In this document: piece by piece, positions 15,501 through 27,500 of the stretch | Numbering within the stretch: position 1 is the stretch's first letter | How the letters are laid out: every line of letters starts with the position of its first letter | From: Ciona savignyi | Lineage: Eukaryota > Chordata > Ascidiacea > Phlebobranchia > Cionidae | DNA: 64,000 nucleotides | Direction: 5' to 3' | Assembly: GCA_000149265.1 (NCBI GenBank) | Contig: CH003126.1 | Coordinates: 799,548 to 863,547 of the forward strand | Notes under the pieces: model-generated | Database searches by the model: none | Told to the model about the DNA's origin: nothing | The model's input: only the letters and a program-made list of their open reading frames with translations | Made by a program: the position numbers and the translations under genes

Positions 15501-18500
15501 CCTTTAGTTCATGCGCTCTTTCCAATTCCTTTAGTTCATGCGCTCTTTCCAATTCCTTTAGTTCATGCGCTCTTTCCAATTTCTTTAGTTCATGCGCTCT
15601 TTCCAATTCCTTTATTTGGTTCAGCGGTAACTAATAAAAAATAAACGAGTGCCAGACATTATTAAAAGGAAAAGTTGAAAAACTATACTTCAATAATACC
15701 TTAACAATTGCGCGTCCGTTACTTCTTTGACTGTTCACTGAAGAAACATGTAAATCATACACGACACAATGCAAAAGCTGCGGTAACCCGAGGGTGGGTG
15801 CGAGGTGATCTGACGATTACCCCTTTGTAAACTCCCTTGGTTTTTCCATTCATGGGGAAAAACATGAATATCCTTTCCTTATTTTTTCCATTACTACATC
15901 CATGCTTATAAATTTAAGCAATAAAGGTTTAACCCACCATTCTCCCAACCCAACCACAACAAACGCATTCCGTCCACAGAAAGCATCGTTTGGACGAATC
16001 CCTCCTATTCTCTGGGAGGTTCCTGGACGCGATCGAATCGTTGATCCAATGGCTCTCCCACATCGAGCCACAACTCAGCACCGACGTCTCAGTACATGGT
16101 GACGTGCACACTGTCGAAGCGCTCATGGACAAGCATAACGTGAGGAATATTGAGGAATTCTTTAGATTTTTATAAAAAAAAATCTATAAATATGGTTTTG
16201 TCACTATAAATATGGTTTTGTCACTATAAATATGGTATTTTTCCTTTTTTTAACTGTAAAAATTGTACTGTGGAGTTAAAAGATTAAAATAGTCAAAAAT
16301 CTGTTTTTAAGGATGGGTAACTTTTATTTTATTTTTATGTGGCTTCTTTAGATAGTGTGATTATCTATCAGTGTAGAAATGGTTCAACTGTACAACCATC
16401 TAAAAGGTTTGTTCCTTTAGATTCTTCGAAACGAGTTGACGGCACGACACGCCAACGTGAAAGCTTTACAACAATCCTTTGTGGAGGAACGAGCTGATTC
16501 CTGGGTCAATGGACAGATGCAGGTTGGTGGATGGGTGTGGTTTTGCCTATGGGTATTGTGTGGGTAGGTAATGTGATAAACACGAACTACTCTTGCCCTA
16601 AGCTTGATTGTTTCCCATGCTTTGTTCCCTGTTGATTAGGCTTACTTCAAACCTGTTCCCAACTCCTCTAACTAGTGCGTTGTAACGTTCAGTGTAGCAT
16701 AGTGTATATTGCCAGTTTGCTTGTGTGAATTAACCTGTGCATTATCATTTTTAGATTCGTAGTTAATAAAAGCCTACAATGAGTACTCATTAAACGTACC
16801 GTCGGTCACAACACTTGATATGAACCCATTGGTTTAATCAGTTGACCAAAACTTTAGCAATATTTAAAAAAATATGTGTTTTTTTTGTAAAAAACAACAA
16901 TCTTTGCTTAAAGCTGCTGCTAAACGAATTTCCTTACTTACTTGATCTTACTTTAAAAAATAGAATCTTTAACTCAGTTGAATAGCTTGGTGGGTTGGTG
17001 CATCGCACTTGGACGAAAATAGGGTTGGAGGTTCAAAACTGGTTGCAAGCTAGTTGGTTATGTCCTTGGACAAGGGTATTAGTGACCATTATCTGAACTC
17101 AGTTGATTATTGGGTGAAAAAATGTCTCAATTATACACACTGAAATAGCTCTGGTAACCAGATATTTATTGCAACAGGTAATCTAACAAACACCCTTAAA
17201 TGATGCCCATGATGTTTCCCATTTAATAAGATAAAAATGAATATCCTATATTTTATCCTAAATTTCTTCTAATTTCAATGAATATTATTTCTGCGGCAGG
17301 AATTAGTCGAACGATGGAACGTCGTGGCAGAACTCGTAAAGGTTAAGCAGGAGAGGTTGGATGGAGCACATATACAGGTAATGTGTTGTGTTGTTTGTAT
17401 AATTTGGTGTAATTATAAGAACTAGCAATTTTTGTTTGCTATTTTTTTAATACTGGGGCAAAAAATGAATAAGCTAAAACTAAACTATCAATTTAGTTTC
17501 ATCATGGTTATTAAGTTGGAATGGTAACTTGATTTTATTTTCTGCCTAATATGTTTAAGTCAAATTAAGGCACCCAAGCTTTATACAAGGAGTGTTGGAT
17601 TTACTAAGCAATCTGATCTAATACAAAACTTTTTTTTTTACTGAGTTAAGTTTTTAACGAGAGATTAGAATAATTGAAATGTTGATATACAGGCGAAGGA
17701 GCTACAATCTTCCTCCCAGAAGTTCCTGGATTATTTATCACAAGCGGAAACAAACATCTGCCTCACCCATAAACTACCTGATGATGAGTTCAAATTACAG
17801 GTGATTATTTTCAGTGGTACTAATTAAGGGAGTTAGAAAACTGCTCATTAAAACTAGAAAACCAATTTTGCCTTAAATACAAGTCTGACCGGTTATTCTG
17901 GCGGCTTTGTGCGACACCTTTTAACCGGAAGGTTGCTGGTTCGAAACTGATTGCTAGCTAGTCTGTTGTGTCCTTGGGCAAGGCACTTAACAGACATTGC
18001 CTGAACCCAGCGGATTAATAGGTTTTGCCAAATTGAAGGAACATGTCTATCATACCCAACACACTGCACTAGCTCCGGTAACCCTAGGATGGGCGCGAGG
18101 TGATCTGACGATTGTCCGTGTGTTAACCCCCTTGGTTCCCATTAACGGGGATAAACATAAATATCCTATCCTAATCTAAACCCTAAAACTAACTCTAACT
18201 TTCACAACTGCCCTAACACTTACCCTTACACCACAATCTTTTGTTTAGTTTTCAGTTTCCTCATTCCTTTTTTTCCTTGATTAAATAAATAAGCAGCAGG
18301 TGTGCCTCTCCTATTGTGTTGCTGTTGTATACTTTTTTTTATTAGGCCTAACTATAAAACGTATATTCTTGGCCAAATTGGTTTTCATATGATGTTTTTA
18401 TTAGAGTGGATACCGTTGTCCATTCGGCCACACCATATTGTTTGTTACTTTTATTATGCCAAGGTTCAAACCTAGGTCCACTAGATCCTTAGTTTTGTAT

Positions 18501-21500
18501 GATGCTTGTATATTGTATTGAATTTGACTTTATTAAAAAGTTTAAACAAACTTATAACTTAACTTGGCGCTGTAACACAAGTAATTTAGCAACTGATAAA
18601 ATAAACGATATGGCGTAAAAATACAAGTAAAGTAAAAAGTACAGAACTGAATTTAAAGCCGCTATAATAAAACAAACGAAAAATACTCGCGCCAGATTGA
18701 TTAAGTTGATGTCAACAAAAATACTTAAAATACCATTGCATACATAATGTCCGCTGTTGACTTTTCGACCTAACACATTTTCACAATATGCTATTAGTAT
18801 TCATAAAATTATGCTGTTTTATGTTGTTACACATTGAACCCAGTAATTAAATTTCCACCCCAAACCCCAGGAGTTGCGAGCCTCCCATCAAGCCCTGACA
18901 TCCGAGCTGCAGGAGAAGACGGAAGACCTCTCCTCCATCATCAATCTCGCTGAGTCCATCCTTGATCACGCTCATCCGGATGCGATGACTCCTCTTCGTC
19001 AGATCATCAAAGTCCTCCAATCCAAGTGGAATGAGGTGGGAGGCTGGGAGATGTGGATGTATTGAGTTGTGCTAATTACTTTGATATATACTGTAGTATG
19101 CAGTGCTGACAAATACTTAAATAGACGGGTTTTACCAAATTAAAGTCTGAACATTTTATTCATATACAATACACTTTAATAACTCTGTAAACCCGACATA
19201 CTATACTGTAGTATGTTCAGTACTAACAATTGCTTGAATAGATGGGTTCTACCAAATTAAAGAAACATATTATTTATATACAATACACTTTAATAACTCT
19301 GGTAACCCGACGGTGGGCGCAAGGTGATCTGATGATTGCCTGTGTGTTAACTCCCTTTGCGTTTTCCCATTCACAGCGATGAATATAAACATCCTATCCT
19401 TTCCTATAATACTATACTGTAGTATGTTCAGTGCTTACAAATACTTGAATAGATGGGTTTTACCAAATTGAAGAAACATATTATTTATATACAATACACT
19501 TTAATAACTCTGTAAACCCGACATACTATACTGTAGTATGTTCAGTACTAACAATTGCTTGAATACATGGGTTCTACCAAATTGAAGAAACATATTATTC
19601 ATACACAACACACTTTAATAACTCTGGTAACCCGACATACTATACTGTAGTATGTTCAGTACTAACAATTACTTGAATAGACAGGTTCTACCAAATTGAA
19701 GAAACCTATTATTCATACACAACACACTTTAATAACTCTGGTAACCCGACATACTATACTGTAGTATGTTCAGTACTAACAATTGCTTGAATACATGGGT
19801 TCTACCAAATTGAAGAAACATATTATTTATATACAATACACTTTAATAACTCTGTAAACCCGACATACTATACTGTAGTATGTTCAGTGCTTACAAATAC
19901 TTGAATAGATGGGTTTTACCAAATTGAAGAAACATATTATTTATATACAATACACTTTAATAACTCTGTAAACCCGACATACTATACTGTAGTATGTTCA
20001 GTACTAACAATTGCTTGAATACATGGGTTCTACCAAATTGAAGAAACATATTATTTATATACAATACACTTTAATAACTCTGTAAACCCGACATACTATA
20101 CTGTAGTATGTTCAGTACTAACAATTGCTTGAATACATGGGTTCTACCAAATTGAAGAAACATATTATTTATATACAATACACTTTAATAACTCTGTAAA
20201 CCCGACATACTATACTGTAGTATGTTCAGTACTAACAATTACTTGAATAGACGGGTTCTACCAAATTGAAGAAACATATTATTCATATACAACAGACTTT
20301 AATAACTCTGTAAACCCGACATACTATACTGTAGTATGTTCAGTGCTAACAAAGGCAATAACGTAAAATCGGCGAACGTCCAAATTTTATTCCTGCAACA
20401 TTCCAATGTCTTAGAGGAGGATAATTATCGCTTGCCGAACTTGTTTAACTCCTTGAATTGTTTCTTGTCTTTGAATTGCTCCTCATCTTTAAATTGCTCC
20501 TCATCTATAAATTGCTCCTCATCCTCCACTAGGTCCTCCGGAAGTGTGAAGATCACGGGAGGAGTTTGGATGAAGCGATCTCGAGATTGGAGGAGGATGC
20601 GCTTCGGATGGCCAACCTGGGAAGATGGCTGGATGCGGGAGAGAAGACTCTTCAGGAGCGTGAGATGCAGCCGATTGATGTGGAGAACATCAAGAAGTGA
20701 GTCCTCATAATTTTTTGGGATGCGGGACATTAAGAGTTCTCTTTTTTTTTCTGGATGCGGGGCATCGGAAGTCATAATCCACTGGTTAGATCACATTGCG
20801 ACTATGTAAAGGAGGGTTATCACCTAGGAGATCATCAGGTTATCTTTTGCCCACTCCGGTTATTGGAAATTGCAGTGTGTTGTATGTATTCTATTTAAAT
20901 TAAGATTTTTTAGCATAACATACTGATACATTCAAATGATTATGAAAAATATTTATTCATTGGATACAATTGAACAATCCCACTCCACGCAGTGTGGCCA
21001 TTCTACACATTACTGCCTGGAACGCCCAAGCGATATAAATTATGTATTTAAATAATTATTTCGCATTACTTTTTGGAATATTACAACATGTTTTCGGGAA
21101 ATTCAAACATTTTTTAAGGAAATTGCAACATTTTATTGGGAAATCACAGCATTTTTTAGGAAAATCACAGCATTTTTTTAGGAAAATCACAGGATTTTTT
21201 GAAAATCGAAACGTTGTTTCGAGAAATAACAACAAAATCACAACACAAATACCAATTATTCCTTTCCCGTCCAACCAGACTGATTGAGGAGCATCAGCAG
21301 TTCCAGGATGAAATGGTCTCCAAGCAGCCGGAATACGACAATCTACTTAGTTTATACAGCAAGCGGAAGATTGTACGACCTGCGAAGAAGGGAGAGAAGT
21401 CACCTCGATCTCCTCAAGGTATTTTACACTAGAGGGAGAGGACACAGGCGAGCAAGAATGTAGGGAAAGAAATCGTACGGTGGTGTGGCTGAATAGTTAA

Positions 21501-24500
21501 AACGACCGATACATATACCAACTCTTATAAAAAAAACGGTCCAAGTGACAATCCCATCATGGGTTCCAAACTTGGCTCAGTAAAAAAGAGCCCTTGTGGT
21601 TTTCTTCACCTGTTATTTAATAATGCATTACATAACATGAGTCTCTTACAGTTTCCTTCTATTTTTTAGTTTATACATTACATGAATAACACAAAACCTG
21701 AAGTTGCTCACTGTGAGTTGAAATATTGGATTTTTAGTTTGTTTGCTCCATATTGTGACAAAATCAATTTATTTTTAACGTTAAGGGGTATAGTTGTAAC
21801 ATGGCACAAAAAACTGGTTTAATGACCTTGTAAACACTAGTTTTCCAGCCCCCTGATATCCTACTAAATCTTGTCACTTAAGGTGTAAATATGCTCAACA
21901 AAAGAAAAAAACTTTTATTTACGGGATTTTAATCAAAAGATACCTCTTTTTAAATGGATTTTCCAGCGCCCTTGATATAGCCCACTAAATTTTAAACCCT
22001 TTACTGCTAACAAAGCGGTAAAGTCATTAAAGCAAAAAAACTTTTATTCAAGAGATTTTGATCCTTAATTTGAATGGATCCGACAATGTGACGTTGTGAA
22101 CACAAGTTTTCCAGCATCCTCGATAACCGACTAAATATATTGATCATCCAGCAGAGGAATGTGGGAGTAACATGGAGGTAATGTGTGAGAACCTTCACGC
22201 ACAATGGCAACGTGTGTGGTTGAGCGCTATCGAACGACAGCGGAAACTACAGGAAGCAGGAGACGCTGCTAGACGGGTAAGTTCCTTCAGTGAAATAATT
22301 ACCGGATAGCATGGTGGTTTAGTGCATCGCCTTTCAGTCGAAAGGTTGTAGGTTCAAAACTGGGTACTAGCTAGTCGGTTGTGTTCTTGGGCATGGCACT
22401 TAACGGAAATTGCATGAACCCAGCAGATAGACAGATTCTACCAAATTGAAGGAACGTCTTATACACAACACACTTTAATAGCTCCAGTAACTCGACAGTG
22501 GACGCGAGGTAATCTGACGATTGCCGTGTGTTAATCCCCTTTGCGTTATCCCATTCACAGCGATGAACACAAACATCCTATCATTTCCTATAATTAGTAA
22601 AATAATAACGTGTTTTAAAGACTTTAAACATGTGCAATTGTCGTTCTTATGACAGTAAGGATCAAAATAAACCACCCAAATATTAAAAGCCATTAAACAT
22701 CTTTTTTTGGATTTAAAACTATTTTCGGCATTTTTTACCCCCATGAAACCCCCCAGTCATACAAACTATTTTTGACATTTTGTTACCCCTTTTCCCCCCA
22801 GGCAATACAAACTATTTCCGGCATTTTTTACCCCCTTCCCCCCCCCGGTCATAAAAACTATTTTTGACATTTTGTTACCCCCTTCCCCCCACGGTCATAA
22901 AAACTATTTTTGACATTTTGTTACCCCCTTCCCCCCACGGTCATAAAAACTATTTTTGACATTTTGTTACCCCCTCCCCCCTCCCCCCCAGGAACTGGAG
23001 CTGAGTGATTTCCTGTTCGACGCGTGGCGCAAGCGCTACATGAAATGGATGAAACACAAGAAGTCGAGAGTGATGGACTTCTTCCGTGCCATGGACACAG
23101 ATGGGGATGGGAAGGTCACCAGACAGCAGTTCATTGATGGGATCATCAAGTCAAGTGAGTGGGGTTGCATTAGGGATTATAGCATAGGATCTGATAGGAT
23201 ATGATGCTTACATATGCAGGAATTATAGGATAGGATATTCATGTTTATCCTCGTGAATGGGAAAACCAAGCGGGTTAACACACAGGCAGTTGTAAGATCA
23301 CCTTGCGCCCACTGTTGGGTTACCGGAGCTATTGCAGTGTGTTGTATATAATAGACACGTTCCTTTAATTATGTAGAATTAATCCGCTGGGTTCAGGCAA
23401 TGTCCGTAGCCTTACTCAAGGACACACCCGTCTATCTAGCGAAAAATTCCCAGCCAGGGCCAGGTTTTAATTACATTTGTCAAGTCTGCATAGATTACAT
23501 GTGTCAAGTCTGACACACAGAAAGAAGGAACGACACATCCACTCATTAAAATATTTCTCCCAGAATTCCCAACCAGGGCCCGGTTTTAATTACATTTGTC
23601 AAATCTGCACAGATTACATGTGTCAAGTCTGACACACAGAAATAAGGAACCAACACACCCACTCATTAAAATCCATAACTCCCAGAATTCCCAACCGACG
23701 AGATGGAGATGTCGAAGGTAGCCGACATATTCGATCGCGATGGTGACGGGTACATCGATTATTACGAGTTTGTCGCAGCGTTATACCCAACCAAGGAATC
23801 CTACAAACCAGTGACCGACGCAGATAAGATCGAGGATGAGGTAATCTTGGAAATTCGCGTTTTTTTTTCAATTTTTTCATTTAAATCTGTCACTCTAACC
23901 ATTCGGCAACATTCAAGTCTTTTTTAAATTATTTTAATCGACTTAGTTTCAAACACATGATGGGCTTGTCTCTAAGGCCGTTTTTATNNNNNNNNNNNNN
24001 NNNNNNNNNNNNNNNNNNNNNNNNNNNNNNNNNNNNNNNNNNNNNNNNNNNNNNNNNNNNNNNNNNNNNNNNNNNNNNNNNNNNNNNNNNNNNNNNNNNN
24101 NNNNNNNNNNNNNNNNNNNNNNNNNNNNNNNNNNNNNNNNNNNNNNNNNNNNNNNNNNNNNNNNNNNNNNNNNNNNNNNNNNNNNNNNNNNNNNNNNNNN
24201 NNNNNNNNNNNNNNNNNNNNNNNNNNNNNNNNNNNNNNNNNNNNNNNNNNNNNNNNNNNNNNNNNNNNNNNNNNNNNNNNNNNNNNNNNNNNNNNNNNNN
24301 NNNNNNNNNNNNNNNNNNNNNNNNNNNNNNNNNNNNNNNNNNNNNNNNNNNNNNNNNNNNNNNNNNNNNNNNNNNNNNNNNNNNNNNNNNNNNNNNNNNN
24401 NNNNNNNNNNNNNNNNNNNNNNNNNNNNNNNNNNNNNNNNNNNNNNNNNNNNNNNNNNNNNNNNNNNNNNNNNNNNNNNNNNNNNNNNNNNNNNNNNNNN

Positions 24501-27500
24501 NNNAAGCCCGGTTTACACCAAGCGTAGCTCGGCGTACGGCAGCGCAGCGACCATAAAACAAACAATGAAATATACTCTTGACGTACGCCTGGAAAGTCGA
24601 GCTGCACTACGCCCAGGGTTCGCTCATTTAGCAAAAAAGAATATTTCTTTCTTTGTTTTATGGTCACTACGCTGCCGTAAGCCGAGCTCTGCTTGGTGTA
24701 AACAGGGCTAAGTCACAAACCCATTATATGCTTGGTGGGAGCCTTTTTATATCAAATCGCCGCCGCAAACCAGCTACACAACCATATTAAAATTTATTTC
24801 TACCAAAAAAATGTTTTTTTCAATTTTGGCCTCACAACCATTCTTTTTTCTATAAGTTTTTAACCAAGCATTGTTTCGAACGCATAATGGGCTCGACAAT
24901 GGTACCTCTTGTTATCGAATACTGTTCAAGAGCCAATTACATGAACCATTCGACCACACGATAGTTCTGTGTAAACCACTTTAGCAACACTAATCAACAG
25001 CTACAGTCGAGTGGCCAAATAGTTAACGTGACCGATATGTATACTGACTCTTATACAAAAAAATGGTGCTGGTGACAAGCCCATCATGGGTTCGAAACAT
25101 AGCTCGTAAAAAAAATTCTTGATTAACAGGTGGTGCGACAAGTATCCAGATGCACGTGCGTTAAACGATTCCAAGTCCAACAAATCGCGGAGAATAAGTA
25201 CAGGGTAAGTAATAAGCAATTCGCTTTTTTCTAATTATTCCTTTGAGAACTTTTGATTTCATTCGTTTACAGCATTTTCGATGCTCTGAAGGTATAAGCA
25301 ATAAAATTTACATCCAAACACATGCAAAATGTGTTGTTTACCTGCAAATTTTCTCGTGATTTTTTCGAGAAGGTTTTTTGTTTCAATAATTTACAGCACT
25401 GTTTTTACTGCATTATCATGCTGAATGGAATTATTGTTTTTTTCTTGAGTTATATTCGATAAACTTTACCTCAGAACTACACTGAAATCCAACATTACCT
25501 AAGTAGAGAGACTAACAATGAACTAGTCGAGGTAGGATGTCGAATTACCTCTGCAAGTAATTCCGCGCTTGCTTTTGCAGTGGTTTGCCTCGAATAAAAA
25601 CAAACGTAATTTCCTGAAAAAAAATCAGTATTTATAACAAGAAAACATAATTTTGAAAAAAAACGCTTTTTTAACAGTCCAATAAATTTGAAATGTTATG
25701 ACTTATAATATCTTCATTTTTGTTCAAATTATACATTGATTTATGTTGTCAGTTAATTTTGGTGGCTGTTTTCAATTGGTAAACTAGTAATATCATTACA
25801 CATCAAATTCATGGACACAATATTACTAGATTTTAATACGCCGCTTTAATTGCAAATTTGGTGAAAAATGTTTTTCTTAGTAAAAAATGGGTAGATACAA
25901 TTGTGTCCAAAAAATGGTCCGCAAATAACAAATAAGCCATTGTAGAATTATCTTTTACCATAAAAAATACTGGTCCACAATTATCCAAAAACCTTATTAT
26001 CACCCCTTTCACCATAAAACTAACTTTTCCACAAACAACCAGAACCCCATATTAGAATCAAATTGTTTGCCATAACATTCAAATTACTGGTTATAATTAA
26101 TCAGAAATCCATATTAGAAGCCTATTCCACCATAATACCAGTCTGTAATAAACCAAAAAGCAATATTCAAACCACAAAACCATTTTAGAAAATATACAAA
26201 CCACAAAACCATTTTTAAAAAATACTCGCCACAGTAAACCAAAAAACCTGTATCAGAACCATCTTTAATATTAACCATCCACGCTCCACAGTTTGGCGAC
26301 AACCAGCAGTTGAGGTTGGTTCGAATCCTCCGAAGCACGGTGATGGTGCGTGTGGAGGGGGGTTGGATGGCCCTTGACGAGTTTCTACTCAAGAACGACC
26401 CATGTCGAGGTTGGTGGTTCTTTTTGTGCCTTTTGAACTCGGCAATTGTGCATGTGGTGCAGTGATTTTAGCACGCACACTTTACTCCGGCATTTTTTGG
26501 AAGGTTTATACTCGTGCACACGCTAGATTCTTTCAAAATCTGCCTATTTCTTTTTGTGCCCTTTAACTCTGCATTGTGCGTACGGTGCAGTTATTATCTT
26601 GCATTCACTTTACTCCAGCATAAGTAAGATGTTTACCACAGGGGGGTGAGCAGGATGCGTGCATAGCGTTTACATGCATCCATATGCAACCTTCAGGAGT
26701 ATGGTTGTGTGACCGAATGGTTAATACGACCGATACATGTACCGACTCTTAACCAGAATCTATCGCCAGTCGTTATTCGGTGTTGTGAGTAGCGACTGAG
26801 CGGTGGTTTTGAAATTAGTTTGAAGTGAACGTCGCGAACACCAGTGATGAAGCACGGTTGTGTGGCCGAATGGGTAACGCGACCGATACATATACCGACT
26901 GTTGTACAAAAAAACGAGCCCATCATGGGTTCGGAACTTGGCACAGTAAAAAAAATCTAATATTTCATATTAATCTCCCATTCCAGCTAAAGGCCGAACC
27001 AACTATGAATTGAGAGAGAAGTTCATTCTTCCTGCAGGCTCCAGCCAAGCTATGACTCCATTCAAAACTAAGCGTCTGTCCTCTGGAAGGTAGGTGCTTC
27101 GTTTGGTAGTTTAGGATAGGATATTCATGTTTATATCTTTGAATGGGAAAACCAAGTGGATTAACACACGGATAATTGTCAGACCACCTTGCTGATAGAC
27201 ACGTTTCTTCAATTTGTTTATTCGCTGGGTTCAGGCAATGTTCATAAAGTGCCTTGCCCAAGGACACAACCCACTAGCTAGCGACCAGTTTCACATCTGC
27301 AATCTTTCGATTGAAAGGCGACGCATTAAACCGCCAGAGTAGACGGCCGGACTAATTCGGCGGAAATGACTTTAATTTTCAATTGAATCCTAACATTCCA
27401 TTACCAGATCAACCCCAGACCGAACAATGACCCCAAAAACACATTTGTCGAAATCCCGCGAATCGCTTGCCAGTGTGGGTTCAACTAGAAGTAGCAAAAC

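Noticed and set aside
20336-20710. 124-codon frame across the satellite end and the exon at 20533
   Set aside because: It reads the spectrin exon in the wrong frame; the phase-0 reading from the acceptor gives a clear spectrin repeat.
23929-24667. Long open frames spanning the N runs
   Set aside because: They are artefacts of translating N.
25273-25291. A possible 19-nt microexon (acag / gtataag) in the GAS2 intron
   Set aside because: Its length breaks the phase between the flanking GAS2 exons and its translation does not resemble the missing FFxGxQ peptide.
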